Positions 49,971 to 58,761 of a DNA stretch of 64,000 bases are shown piece after piece; position 1 is the first letter of the stretch, and every line of letters begins with the position of its first letter. Origin of the DNA: Altererythrobacter sp. Root672 (GTDB taxonomy: Bacteria > Pseudomonadota > Alphaproteobacteria > Sphingomonadales > Sphingomonadaceae); NCBI RefSeq assembly GCF_001427865.1, contig NZ_LMHH01000002.1:1-64000 (forward strand), written 5' to 3'. The notes below the pieces were generated by a model. That model did no database searches and had not been told where the DNA came from. It saw only the letters and a program-made list of their open reading frames with translations. The position numbers were made by a program, and so were the translations under genes.

Positions 49971-51305
49971 TCAGTGAAATGTCACGTCCGCAGTCCGCAC
50001 GACGGCTCGCGCCCGCCCGGCTGACAGCGCGAAGACGCACAGCAACAGATAGCAGGCAGCGGGCACTACGAAGCTGGCGACATATCCCGCGTTGTCCGAC
50101 ACCGCGCCCACCAGCAACGGCAGGAATGCGCCGCCGACGATCGCCGTGCACAGGAGGCCCGAAGTCGCCTGTTCGCTTGCCGTCGAACGCTCGAGCGTGA
50201 GCGTGAAGATGACCGGGAACATGATCGAGTTGAACAGGCCGATGCTCAGCGCCACGAATCCGGCGGTGACGCCTCCGATGACGAAGACATAAGCACACAT
50301 GCCCGCGGCGATGGCGGTGAATAGCGCCAGCAGCCGCCAGGCGGAGAAACGTGCCAACAGCGCCGAACCGACTGCCCGGCCGACCATCGCACCACCCCAG
50401 TAGAACGCCACGGCCTTGCCGGCTTCCTGCAGGCTGACGCCAGGCACGCCGTCGCTGCCCATCGCGTGGCCGAGCAGCGGCACGCCGAACGGCGCGTCAG
50501 AGCCACCCCAGATGCCGTCCGAATTCAGGAACAGCGCCATCTGCGTGCCGATCGACACTTCGGCCCCGACGTAAAGGAAGATTGCCGCACCTCCGAGCAA
50601 CGCCCACCTGGAGGCGATCGCGTCAGAGATCATCGCCCCGATTCCGTGGGACACAGCTGGTTCCGGCGCAGCGGCCGCCACCGTCTTGCGGTTGAACCAG
50701 AAGAAGGCGAGCAGCAGCAGCAGCAAGCCGCAAATCCAGAAATAGGCCCGGTCGATGCCTGCCAGCGCGGCGTCGCGCACCTCCGGCGTGATCGCGGTGC
50801 CTTCCTTCACTTCCACCCCTTCGAGGAACAACACCGCGCCGAGGAACGGGCCGATGAAAGTGCCGAAGCTATTGAAGGTTTGCGATAGCGTGAGGCGGAA
50901 GTGGCTGCGCTCTGGAGGGCCGAGGGCCGCGGCCAGCGGATTTGCCGCAACCTGCAGGATGGTGATGCCGCTCGCCAGCACGAACAGGCCGACGAGCACG
51001 AGCGTGTAGATCGCCAGGTTGGCCGCCCCGAGCATGATCAGGCAGGCAACCGCCATCATCCCCAGCGCGAGCAGGATCGCCGGCACCGGCTTCACCCGCG
51101 AGATCAGCGCCGCAGCTGGAAACGACACCAGACCATAGGCGATGAAGAAGGCGAATGCGGAAAGCTGCGCCTGCACGTCGGTGAGCGTGAAGATGCCCTT
51201 CACCGCCGCAACCAGCGGATCGATCAGCGAGGTGATGAAACCCCAGGCGAAGAACAGCGTGGTCACGGCAATAAAGGCCGCGCGCACCGTCGACTTGTTT
51301 TCCAT
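49971..51305 (-). CDS. MFS sugar permease, FucP/GluP-like
   Basis: The 444-residue protein has 12 predicted helices. The N terminus FFAWGFITSLIDPLVAAVK and the segment VAANPLAAALGPPERSHFRLTLSQTFNSFGTFIGP are typical of the fucose/glucose-galactose:H+ symporter family. GGGAGGGAAA precedes the ATG. It lies downstream of the exported carbohydrate-related protein in the same direction (98 bases) and near a divergent CE1 esterase, suggesting uptake of sugars freed from a polysaccharide. The exact sugar is unknown. Confidence 0.87.
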   Translation of the reverse strand: MENKSTVRAAFIAVTTLFFAWGFITSLIDPLVAAVKGIFTLTDVQAQLSAFAFFIAYGLVSFPAAALISRVKPVPAILLALGMMAVACLIMLGAANLAIYTLVLVGLFVLASGITILQVAANPLAAALGPPERSHFRLTLSQTFNSFGTFIGPFLGAVLFLEGVEVKEGTAITPEVRDAALAGIDRAYFWICGLLLLLLAFFWFNRKTVAAAAPEPAVSHGIGAMISDAIASRWALLGGAAIFLYVGAEVSIGTQMALFLNSDGIWGGSDAPFGVPLLGHAMGSDGVPGVSLQEAGKAVAFYWGGAMVGRAVGSALLARFSAWRLLALFTAIAAGMCAYVFVIGGVTAGFVALSIGLFNSIMFPVIFTLTLERSTASEQATSGLLCTAIVGGAFLPLLVGAVSDNAGYVASFVVPAACYLLLCVFALSAGRARAVVRTADVTFH

Positions 51306-51403
51306 TTTCCCTCCCCAAGCGGATGGCTTTCCTTACGCGCGCAGCACGCAATCCGCTGCTTTCGTTCGGCGCTTTTCCCCGGACTCAGCGGGGACGCCGG
51401 TTG

Positions 51404-51937
51404 TTATTGCCCCATGTTGACCACGATCAGAGGTCCAAGATCGACCGTCTGCGCCGCCGTCGCCAGGTGGATCGTCGCGTTGAGCGAGCCTGCGGCCTGA
51501 TCCTTGGCCGCCTTGCCCTTCACTTCGAACATCTTCCATTCCGGCCCGATAGTCGCGGGTTCGACAAACAGCGCGGTATAGGGCGCCGCCGAAATCTGCA
51601 CCGCGTTGTAGGGCAGGACCGTTTCGGTGGCGCCGTTCTCGCCCTTTTCAAGCCGTGCCCAGAAGGCGAAGATCAGCGAGTCGCCAGCCTTGACCGGCTT
51701 GTCGATCGTCGTCTGCACCGCAACGTCCCACGGGTTCGCGCCTTTACGGCGGACCGCGATCCGTAGGGCCTGTCCGCCTTGTACTGCAGGATCCTCACGC
51801 AGCTTGGCCGACGCGCCCGTGACTTGCGGATTGCCCGGGTCGTTGATGATCTTGCTGGCCAGATCGTCCTGGGCCGTGGCCGGTCCCAGAAAAAACAACG
51901 CCAGCACACAGCCGATAATGGCAGCCCCTCGTTTCAT
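51404..51937 (-). CDS. Exported protein with carbohydrate-binding-module-like fold
   Basis: With the ATG at 51937 (GGAGGTGATT upstream) the protein has 177 residues with a signal peptide ending GPATAQ. The mature part is a beta-sandwich-like domain with repeated strand motifs (LRIAVRRKGANPWDVAV, LIFAFWARLEKGENGATETV, WKMFEVKGKA) similar to CBM4/9-type modules. No catalytic residues are seen. Probably it binds glycans at the cell surface or in the periplasm. It is placed with a sugar permease and, divergently, an esterase. Confidence 0.65.
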   Translation of the reverse strand: MKRGAAIIGCVLALFFLGPATAQDDLASKIINDPGNPQVTGASAKLREDPAVQGGQALRIAVRRKGANPWDVAVQTTIDKPVKAGDSLIFAFWARLEKGENGATETVLPYNAVQISAAPYTALFVEPATIGPEWKMFEVKGKAAKDQAAGSLNATIHLATAAQTVDLGPLIVVNMGQ

Positions 51938-52181
51938 AATCACCTCCTCCTCCACAGCGGAGTAAATCACGAAAAGATAGCGCTCACAACGCCCCCTATG
52001 CGTGTCAGCACCGACTGGCCGCTTGCCTTTCCCCCGATTGTGGACAACGCTGTCTCAAATTGAGGGGTCGAGGAGGAGGGGCCGCGTGCCGCGCGCCTTG
52101 GCGCACTCACTAGCAACGCATGAACGTCGAATATCAAGGCGCCGAAAGTGTGCCAGGACTTCCAGGGAGAGCATCGCCACC

Positions 52182-53378
52182 ATGAACAAGACTGCCTGCA
52201 TCGCGCTATTGGCTACCACACTCGCCGCGGCCCCTGCCCTCGCCCAGCCAGCGCCCTCATCCCAGCCCGCGAGTTGTCGCCCGCAAGGCATGTTTGCCGC
52301 GGCGGCCGGCTACAAGTCGGTCGAGCAACTGCCCGACGGCAAGGTGACCTTTCGCATCTGCGCGCCTGAAGCGCAGGAGGTCCGCGTCACCAGCAACGAC
52401 ATCGACGAGGCGATCCCGATGGGTATCCAACCGGGCAGCACCCGTGGCTTGCCGATGACCAAGGATGCAACTGGCCTGTGGACCGCGACAACCGCGGTGC
52501 CCGTCCCCGCCGACAACTACCGCTTCGCCTTCCAGGTCGACGGCGCCAAGGTGCCCGACCCGCAAGGCACGACCTTCAGCCACGAGCGCGTCGGCACCAA
52601 CTCCACCTTCGAGGTGACCGGTCAGGCCGGCGAATTCCAAGCCTATGATCCGGGCATCCCGCACGGGACTGTGAGCCGGATCGAGTACTGGTCTTCTGCA
52701 ATCGGAGCCAAGCGCGGCGCCTATGTCTACACCCCTCCGGGCTACATGAAGGACAGCGCCCGCTATCCAGTGCTCTACCTGGTGCACGGAGCGGGCGACA
52801 GCGCCGACAGCTGGACCTCGGTCGGCCACGCCAACTACATCCTCGACAACCTGATCGCGGCCCAGAAGGCCAAGCCGATGATCGTGGTCATGCCCTTTGG
52901 CCACACGCCCGACCGTCCGGGCACCAACATGCTCGCCAACACCGATTTCGGGGACGACCTGATCAAGGACCTGATCCCCTACGTCGACGGGAACTTCCGT
53001 ACGCTCGCCAACCAGCAGAGCCGCGCGATGGCCGGCCTATCGATGGGCGGATCGCACACCATCCGCTATGGCCTGACCCATCCCGAGTTGTTCGACTACA
53101 TCGGCATCTTCTCGATGGGCTTGGGCATGCAGGGTCCGGCTGACGTGACGGCCTACGAAACCGCCAACGACGTCGCGCTGAAGAAGGCGGCCGCGGACCT
53201 CAACCTGGTCTACTACGCGATGGGCAAGGACGATTTCCTCTACGGCACCGTCGCCCCGACCCGGGCAATGTTCGCCAAGTACGGGATCGAGGATGTCTAC
53301 AACGAGACCGGCGGCGGCCACACCTGGATCAACTGGCGCCGTTACCTGACCGACTTCGCGCCGCGCTTGTTCCAATAA
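52182..53378 (+). CDS. Exported CE1-type esterase with N-terminal E-set domain
   Basis: The ATG at 52182 gives 398 residues with a signal peptide ending APALAQ. Residues about 45-150 form an immunoglobulin-like E-set domain (VTFRICAPEAQEVRVTS). Residues about 170-398 form an alpha/beta hydrolase of the esterase D/feruloyl-acetylxylan esterase type: YLVHGAGDSADSW, nucleophile Ser287 in GLSMGGSH, a late Asp and His in GGGHTWINWR. It would remove acyl groups from plant-type polysaccharides in the periplasm. Divergent from the CBM-like protein and permease. Confidence 0.88.
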   Translation: MNKTACIALLATTLAAAPALAQPAPSSQPASCRPQGMFAAAAGYKSVEQLPDGKVTFRICAPEAQEVRVTSNDIDEAIPMGIQPGSTRGLPMTKDATGLWTATTAVPVPADNYRFAFQVDGAKVPDPQGTTFSHERVGTNSTFEVTGQAGEFQAYDPGIPHGTVSRIEYWSSAIGAKRGAYVYTPPGYMKDSARYPVLYLVHGAGDSADSWTSVGHANYILDNLIAAQKAKPMIVVMPFGHTPDRPGTNMLANTDFGDDLIKDLIPYVDGNFRTLANQQSRAMAGLSMGGSHTIRYGLTHPELFDYIGIFSMGLGMQGPADVTAYETANDVALKKAAADLNLVYYAMGKDDFLYGTVAPTRAMFAKYGIEDVYNETGGGHTWINWRRYLTDFAPRLFQ

Positions 53379-53395
53379 GGCGGTCCGACGCGACG

Positions 53396-53426
53396 ATGCC
53401 CTCTTCTCATATGGGAGAGGGCATTT
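53396..53426. terminator. Terminator between convergent genes
   Basis: ATGCCCTCT (53396-53404) and AGAGGGCAT (53416-53424) form a nine-pair stem followed by TT. The hairpin overlaps the stop of the leftward gene. Confidence 0.65.
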
Positions 53427-54138
53427 CATCGCGCTGGAGAAACTCGACATGAAATCGGACCTGCCCCAGCGGTTCGACATGATGGAGGATCGTCGGCTCA
53501 ACTAAGCCCGGATCGGTTTCCGGCGTCAGGATCCGCTCGATAAGCGGACGGCGATCGTCCGTGACCAGAAAGCGGAGCTTGCCTTGCTCCACATGAATCA
53601 GGCCCCAGGTGCCTTCCTTGGTCGCGTGGTCCTTGAGCAGGCCCGCGGGAATGCTGTCTTCGGTATAGGTCGCGGTGCGCTTGTAGGTACGGAGCCCGTC
53701 CGGAGGGCCCAGGATTCCGTGTTCCCTCAACAGGGTTTCTTCGTCACCCGTCACCCAACCGAACACCTTCGGTTCCCCCTCGAGCGTCCTGACGAAGTAT
53801 TGGACCTCGAAGTCGATCGCCACATCCGGCTGATCCCAGCGGGCATAGGTCGCCGTCCAGCCAACGTGGGCCAGGCAATGAAGATCGTCGATTGGTGAGA
53901 TGCGGACTTCGCGGAGATGCATGTCCTTCATCCCGATCGTCCGATAGCGGGCATAGCCCTCCGCCATGGCCAAAGCGAACTTGTCGTCGTTCTTCCCGGT
54001 CATCACACCGCCGGGGGCAGCTCCAATGAACTCGGGCGCGTAGAGCGAGACGACTTCCTCAAGATCGACGACGCCGCTCAAGGCCCGATTGAACGAGCCT
54101 TCGTAACGCTCGAAGAGTTTCCTCACTTTGGCTTCCAT
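53407..54138 (-). CDS. Fusion of an NTF2-like domain and a DUF1971-like domain
   Basis: The 243-residue cytoplasmic protein starts at an ATG behind GGAGGACG. Residues 1-145 look like a SnoaL/NTF2-type alpha+beta barrel (FERYEGSFNRALSG, EVQYFVRTLEG). Residues about 150-238 match DUF1971, the small cupin-like domain of YeaR and TehB-type proteins (YKRTATYTEDSIPAGLLKDH, GTWGLIHVEQGKLRFLV, ILHHVEPLGQVRFHVEF). DUF1971 proteins are associated with nitrate, nitrite or tellurite stress. The fusion is unusual; its role is unknown. Confidence 0.75.
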   Translation of the reverse strand: MEAKVRKLFERYEGSFNRALSGVVDLEEVVSLYAPEFIGAAPGGVMTGKNDDKFALAMAEGYARYRTIGMKDMHLREVRISPIDDLHCLAHVGWTATYARWDQPDVAIDFEVQYFVRTLEGEPKVFGWVTGDEETLLREHGILGPPDGLRTYKRTATYTEDSIPAGLLKDHATKEGTWGLIHVEQGKLRFLVTDDRRPLIERILTPETDPGLVEPTILHHVEPLGQVRFHVEFLQRDEMPSPI

Positions 54139-54370
54139 CGTCCTCCTTTCAGGCCGTCATGGCCGGGCGGAAATGGGGCGTGGTTCCTCCACAGTGACGC
54201 AACTGCAAGGCGACGGCAATGGACTTGCCGTCTCGGCTAGACTGACTCGCCCTTCTGTGACGCTCAGACGAAGCTCACTGCTGCGGTTGGACGGACAAGG
54301 AGGCACTGGCCTGCCAACCGATAACGTCATGGCAAGTCATGAGCCCAAGGGCGAAATCGCTCGGTGGCCG

Positions 54371-54393
54371 CGATGGGTGGAAAGCGGACGTTG
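54371..54393. repeat. Dispersed palindromic intergenic repeat, copy 4
   Basis: CGATGGGTGGAAAGCGGACG followed by TTG, matching the core in copies 1, 3 (inverse) and 7. Intergenic between two leftward genes. Confidence 0.6.
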
Positions 54394-54406
54394 GGCGGCC
54401 TGTGCC

Positions 54407-54991
54407 TTATGTGAAAGGGACTCCGTCGCACTCATCATAGCGTTCGTGGACACTCATCCATTCGTCGACCATTCTTTGAGGTGGGGGCGATACGCGAACG
54501 ATCCTGGAAGCAAAGAACTCGCGAGGGTAACTGCCCAGGTGCCCAAATGCCCCTTCGGAAACCGTAACCCAACCTTCCGCTTCAATGCTTGCCAAACCCC
54601 TGTGGAGCAAGGAATCATCTCCCGGACAGTCCACGTAATTGTGGCCCAGTTGCGCATCAAACTCGTTGCCGCAGCCTGTTCTAGGGCAATTAAACCAAGC
54701 CCGCTTGTCCTCAGAGTTCTGTTGCCCCGGAACGCTCGGGAAGTCCGGACTTTGGAAGTTTGACGCTTCGAATCCGGTCACCAGCACGCCTGAGAAGGTC
54801 CTCTTTGGGCCGACGATCGCACAACCCAAACGATCGGCATCAATTTCATTGGGACGTGAGAAATTTGGAAGGCCGACTTCGCACATCGACTTTAGCATCG
54901 TCGTGCGATCAATTTGATACCACAGCACCATCGCCGTGCCGACAAGCACGACCGCCGCCAAAGCTGACGCTAACCACCACCTATTCAGCAC
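54407..54991 (-). CDS. Membrane-anchored hypothetical protein
   Basis: The GTG at 54991 with GAGGA about ten bases upstream is chosen. It gives 194 residues beginning with a membrane helix (RWWLASALAAVVLVGTAMVLW); the longer frame to 55153 runs through dispersed repeat copy 5. The soluble part has several cysteines (MCEVGLP, LGCAIVGP, FNCPRTGCGN, VDCPGDD). The CPRTGC pair could form a disulfide or metal knuckle. No family is recognised; orientation in the membrane is uncertain. Confidence 0.6.
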   Translation of the reverse strand: MLNRWWLASALAAVVLVGTAMVLWYQIDRTTMLKSMCEVGLPNFSRPNEIDADRLGCAIVGPKRTFSGVLVTGFEASNFQSPDFPSVPGQQNSEDKRAWFNCPRTGCGNEFDAQLGHNYVDCPGDDSLLHRGLASIEAEGWVTVSEGAFGHLGSYPREFFASRIVRVSPPPQRMVDEWMSVHERYDECDGVPFT

Positions 54992-55030
54992 GACGTTGCG
55001 GTCCTCACGTGGCGATCTTAGGCACGTGGC

Positions 55031-55070
55031 CAATGACCGCAATGGGTCGCTAGCTGACTGTCCGCTTTGG
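55031..55070. repeat. Dispersed palindromic intergenic repeat, copy 5
   Basis: CAATGACCGCAATGGGTCGC followed by TAGCTGACTGTCCGCTTTGG. Closest to copy 2. It lies upstream of the chosen start of the membrane-anchored protein. Confidence 0.6.
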
Positions 55071-55192
55071 GTAGACCCAGTTTCAGGCACTCGGCGGTCA
55101 GAATGACCTGGATGGTTGGCGGACGCAGCCGGCGGCGGATTCGCATCCTCCAACCGAAATCGCTATGAAGTCGCCTCCCGGGGAATGGGGAC

Positions 55193-55765
55193 ATGGCGAT
55201 GACAACGATTACGCGACGCGGCGCGGTGGTTGGCTTCTCAGCGCTGGTGGCCGGATCGGCGGCAGTCGGTCAGGCATCGCTGGCCAGCCATCTGCATCCA
55301 GCGGCAAGTTCGACGCAAAAGGAAGGGGAGGCGTTCAGGTTCCTCGCCCTCAAGATGTTCCTCGAGGCCAGTAGCGAGGACACCAACGGAGCGACGGCCG
55401 TCTTGCGGATTTTTGTGCCGCCAGGAGAAGGCGCGGCGCCGCATGTGCATTCGCGCGAGGACGAGGTCTTCACGATCGTGCGCGGCCACTATCGCTTCCG
55501 CCATGGCGACGAGGAGGTCGACGCTCCGGCAGGAACCGCACTCTTCATGCCGAAGGGCATACCCCACACTTTTCGCAACATCGGCACCGAGCCCGGCGAA
55601 CATGTGCTGACGCTGATCCCCGGCGGACTGGAGAAGATGTTCCGCGAGGCCTCGGACGCTGGCCTGCAGATGCCGCGTGACAGGGAGCGATACACCGAAC
55701 TGGCGGCCAGATATGGTGTGCGGACATTGCCGCCAGATTCACTGCCGTTTTCCCCGGGCGGTTGA
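55193..55765 (+). CDS. Exported cupin-domain protein
   Basis: The 190-residue protein has a Tat-like leader (MTTITRRGAVVGFSALVAG) and a single cupin domain (about 60-150). Metal-type residues are in PHVHSREDEVFTIVRG (His, His, Glu) and the second motif FMPKGIPHTFRN (His). It resembles quercetin-dioxygenase-like cupins, but could also be an isomerase or a binding protein. Location is probably periplasmic. It stands alone, 19 bases before a small exported protein gene. Confidence 0.82.
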   Translation: MAMTTITRRGAVVGFSALVAGSAAVGQASLASHLHPAASSTQKEGEAFRFLALKMFLEASSEDTNGATAVLRIFVPPGEGAAPHVHSREDEVFTIVRGHYRFRHGDEEVDAPAGTALFMPKGIPHTFRNIGTEPGEHVLTLIPGGLEKMFREASDAGLQMPRDRERYTELAARYGVRTLPPDSLPFSPGG

Positions 55766-55783
55766 AGGGTCTGCCCCCGCGCC

Positions 55784-56170
55784 ATGTCGTCCGTTCGCGT
55801 CCTCACGGCTTCCTTGCTGGTGCTCCGGGCATCAACGGCAACTTCGACGTCGGCGAAAGCCGAAGAGTTCCCTGGCGCGGAAGCCATTCAGGACACATTG
55901 CGACGTCCCCGCATCGAGTCCTGCGACGAACTCACGTGCTACTATCGGCTCGGAGACTGGTATTCGGTGCGCAGTATCCGTTGCGAAGCGCAGGTTGAGG
56001 ATCGAGTCCGCTGTTCCTACGAGCGCACAGTAAATCGGCCGTGGGAAGCCTTGGTCCTACCGCCTGACGTCCCGGCACCACCCGCCACGCCGATCTGGGC
56101 TGCCGTTGAAACAACATTCAAACGTATAACTGAGAGCAGCTGGATGGTTGTCGCGGACAGCGAGGACTGA
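55784..56170 (+). CDS. Hypothetical exported protein
   Basis: The 128-residue protein has a weak signal-like N terminus (VRVLTASLLVLRASTAT) and cysteines in ESCDELTCYYRL and IRCEAQVEDRVRCSYE. Composition is protein-like, but no family is recognised and the ribosome site is poor. It lies close behind the cupin gene and may share its transcript. Confidence 0.5.
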   Translation: MSSVRVLTASLLVLRASTATSTSAKAEEFPGAEAIQDTLRRPRIESCDELTCYYRLGDWYSVRSIRCEAQVEDRVRCSYERTVNRPWEALVLPPDVPAPPATPIWAAVETTFKRITESSWMVVADSED

Positions 56171-56209
56171 CCGCATTGGTTGTCCGCGGGGTGGAAACCG
56201 GACATTGGG
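56170..56209. repeat. Dispersed palindromic intergenic repeat, copy 6
   Basis: ACCGCATTGGTTGTCCGC followed by GGGGTGGAAACCGGACATT. A diverged copy lying just after a rightward stop and before a convergent gene. Confidence 0.5.
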
Positions 56210-56232
56210 AAATGGTGCGGACGGGGTGCAGT

Positions 56233-56559
56233 CTAGAACTTGAACCGCGCGCCGAAAGGCGTGATCTCGACCGGACCTACATGAGCTGTCAAAGCCTTCT
56301 TCAGCTTTTCCATCGGACCTGGTGACGGCGGTGGCTGAGCGTCGGGCATCCTTTGTGGATCGCCATCAATTTGCGCGCAGACCACGATTTCGTCGCCGGT
56401 GCTCGGCTCGGGGACGCAAGGTTGGGGCGCGAGAACGTCGATAACGACCGTGCCGTCCTCACGCACGGTGGTTCGTTGGACGGCCGGTTCACCAGAAGCG
56501 GCCTCGGCTGAAGCAGCTTCGTAACCGATATCGATAGGGATCCGCACCGCATCGTCCAT
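56233..56559 (-). CDS. Small hypothetical protein
   Basis: The 108-residue protein has a Cys-containing stretch (QPCVPEPSTGDEIVVCAQ) of a kind I have seen in short sphingomonad proteins, a proline-rich segment (PDAQPPPSPGP) and a C-terminal GPVEITPFGARFKF. No signal peptide from the chosen ATG. Function unknown. Confidence 0.6.
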   Translation of the reverse strand: MDDAVRIPIDIGYEAASAEAASGEPAVQRTTVREDGTVVIDVLAPQPCVPEPSTGDEIVVCAQIDGDPQRMPDAQPPPSPGPMEKLKKALTAHVGPVEITPFGARFKF

Positions 56560-56656
56560 CGCCGGTCTCCCGCCTTGGCCAGCGGAACCTACTTAGCCAT
56601 GCTGATATTGCCCATCAGAAAGTGCGGCCGCTGGGGGCGATCTGCATCGTCAAGGG

Positions 56657-57979
56657 TCACCGAAGGCGCGACGGGGCCAATTCGAGCTTTCCACGCTCTT
56701 CCTCGTCCTCGTCCTCGTCGTCATTGAGCTGGCCCAGCTCGCCACTGGCACGGGCCTTTCGGCCGTAGACCAACTCGAACAGCGGCGAGGCCATCAGCGT
56801 GGTCACGATCGCCATCACCACCAGCATCGAGAACAGCGCCGGTCCGATGATGCCTCTCTGCAGGCCGATGTTGATGATGATCAGCTCCATCAGGCCCCGC
56901 GCATTCGTCAGCGCGCCGACCGCCATGGCCGTCGGATTGTCCTGCCCGGTGACTCTCGCCGCAGCCCAGCAGGCGAGAGCCTTGGCGGCGATCGAGCCCA
57001 CCAGGATCACGCCGGCAATAGCCGCCAGGTCCAGGCTGTTGACCATGGTCAGCTGGGTGTTGAGCCCGGAGAAGACGAAGAACATCGGGACCAGCAAGGC
57101 GATAGTGAACGGCTCCATCTGCCGCTTGATCTCGCGCGTGAGCAGGCCTCGGGGCATGGCTACGCCAAGCAGGAACCCGCCGAACACCGAATGCAGGCCA
57201 GCGGCGTCCATCGCCCAGGCGCTCAGCCCGAACAGCATCACGACGACCGCCAGCAGCGGTGGGGTCATCTTACCCTCGCGTTCGGCCCAGCGGGCGAGCG
57301 GGGCGAACACTTTGGGTCCGAGGAGGATCATGAAGGCGGCGAACAATCCGCCGCCCACTATCGCCTTGAGCGCGACTTCCGGTCCGCCCCCGAAGCTGGC
57401 CAGGACGATCGCCAGCACGGTCCAGGCGCCTGCATCGTCTATCGCACCCGCCGACAGCGCCAGCGAGCCGAGCGGTGTCTTGGTGAGGCCGCGCTCCTGG
57501 ATGATGCGCGCCAGCACCGGGAACGCGGTGATCGATATGCACGCCCCGATGAACAGCGTGGCCTGGAGGCCGGAGACGCCCTCGCCGAACAGATCTAGGT
57601 TCAGCAGCCACGGCGTCAGCGCGACCGCAACGAGGAACGGCGCGAACATGCCGGAGAACGACACCGCCACGGCGCTCTTGGCATTGTCGCGGAAATGGTC
57701 GGTGCGGAAGCCGAGGCCGACCAGGAACATGTAGAGCCCGACGCCAAGCTGCGCGCAGACGTAGAGGACGGGCTTGCTGTCGGGCGGAAAGACGGTCTGC
57801 TGCAGCTCCGGCGCCAACAGGCCGAAAAGCGATGGCCCGAGGATCACCCCGGCAATCATCTCGCCGATCACCTGCGGCTGGTCGAAGAACCGTTTCACCA
57901 CCCACCCCATCGCGCGGCACGCGGCAATGATGACGAATATCTGGAGAAAGAACGCGACGCTCAACTCGCCAAGACTCAT
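56657..57979 (-). CDS. CPA2-family cation:proton antiporter
   Basis: The ATG at 57979 (GAGGGG upstream) gives 440 residues with about 12-13 helices; the frame is open 600 bases further upstream, but that part is not membrane-like. Typical pieces: QPQVIGEMIAGVILGPSLFG in the second helix, FPVLARIIQERGL, LSAGAIDDAGAW with the Asp pair of the exchange site, and TNARGLMELIIINIGL. No TrkA-N domain follows; the C terminus is a short acidic tail (DDEDEDEEE). It exchanges Na+ or K+ for H+. The ion is not determined. Confidence 0.88.
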   Translation of the reverse strand: MSLGELSVAFFLQIFVIIAACRAMGWVVKRFFDQPQVIGEMIAGVILGPSLFGLLAPELQQTVFPPDSKPVLYVCAQLGVGLYMFLVGLGFRTDHFRDNAKSAVAVSFSGMFAPFLVAVALTPWLLNLDLFGEGVSGLQATLFIGACISITAFPVLARIIQERGLTKTPLGSLALSAGAIDDAGAWTVLAIVLASFGGGPEVALKAIVGGGLFAAFMILLGPKVFAPLARWAEREGKMTPPLLAVVVMLFGLSAWAMDAAGLHSVFGGFLLGVAMPRGLLTREIKRQMEPFTIALLVPMFFVFSGLNTQLTMVNSLDLAAIAGVILVGSIAAKALACWAAARVTGQDNPTAMAVGALTNARGLMELIIINIGLQRGIIGPALFSMLVVMAIVTTLMASPLFELVYGRKARASGELGQLNDDEDEDEEERGKLELAPSRLR

Positions 57980-58052
57980 GGCACCCCTCCGCACCCTCTT
58001 TATGGTAGCGTTATCATCGCGTCGGGTGCGGCGACAACAGGCAATGCGCGAA

Positions 58053-58080
58053 GGTCCACAATGGGTGGAAAGCGGACCTG
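58053..58080. repeat. Dispersed palindromic intergenic repeat, copy 7
   Basis: GGTCCACAATGGGTGGAAAG followed by CGGACCTG; GGTCC/GGACC arms enclose the core. Intergenic between two divergent genes. Confidence 0.6.
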
Positions 58081-58216
58081 AAGTTGTCAAACCAATCAAC
58101 TTCCAACGCACTTTCCCCCCTTGATACAAGGCCTCCTCTTCGGCATCGGCAACGCCAACGCGCGATCGGAATGGCGGGACACTCGCCGCGCAAAAAAAAT
58201 ACGGGGGAATGGGAAG

Positions 58217-58732
58217 ATGAGGGCGATCTATGGTGCTGCTGCGATGCTGGCAGGCTTGGCCGGTATAGTTCCCGTCACTGTCCCCGCTGCCATGGCGCAG
58301 GGAACGACCGCCGGTTTTCAGGGCGCGCTCTACATCTTCTTCGATCGCGGGAAATTCCAGGCATGGCAACGCGGCGCGGCCACTTTCGGTGAGGCTACGG
58401 TCGTACCGGCGAAACTGGCCGATGTTCCTTTCCTCGTCATGGTCGCAGTTGCTGGTTGCAAGCCTGGTGCGAACGGAAATTGCAATGTGACAGCCGACTA
58501 CCGCCTGTTCGACCCCAGCGGCAAGCAGGTGGTAGACGATCGCGCGCGGAAGATTTGGACGAAAGCCCCACAGCCCGCCGGCGTTCAAATGTTCAGCGAG
58601 GAGCCCGTGCCGGCGATGCTGCAGTCAAGCGATCCCGCCGGAACCTATCGACTACAGATCGTGCTTCACGACAATGTCGCAGACACGACCGTTGAGCAGG
58701 AACGAACACTGACTCTGGAAAGCAAGCGGTGA
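58217..58732 (+). CDS. Exported hypothetical protein
   Basis: The ATG at 58217 follows GGGAAG; 171 residues with a signal peptide ending PAAMAQ. The mature part is beta-rich with two cysteines (AGCKPGANGNCNV), likely one disulfide, and ends in strand-like AGTYRLQIVLHDN. Its stop overlaps a GTG of the next frame, and HupE follows, so it is probably in an operon with HupE and the two metallo-hydrolases. Family unknown. Confidence 0.65.
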   Translation: MRAIYGAAAMLAGLAGIVPVTVPAAMAQGTTAGFQGALYIFFDRGKFQAWQRGAATFGEATVVPAKLADVPFLVMVAVAGCKPGANGNCNVTADYRLFDPSGKQVVDDRARKIWTKAPQPAGVQMFSEEPVPAMLQSSDPAGTYRLQIVLHDNVADTTVEQERTLTLESKR

Positions 58733-58761
58733 GTAACGCGTGCCATGCGCGCAAAGGTAAC

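Noticed and set aside
57980-58588. 203-residue N-terminal extension of the CPA2 antiporter
   Set aside because: The extension is not membrane-like, crosses dispersed repeat copy 7 and lacks a ribosome site. The internal ATG at 57979 has a good one and fits the family N terminus.
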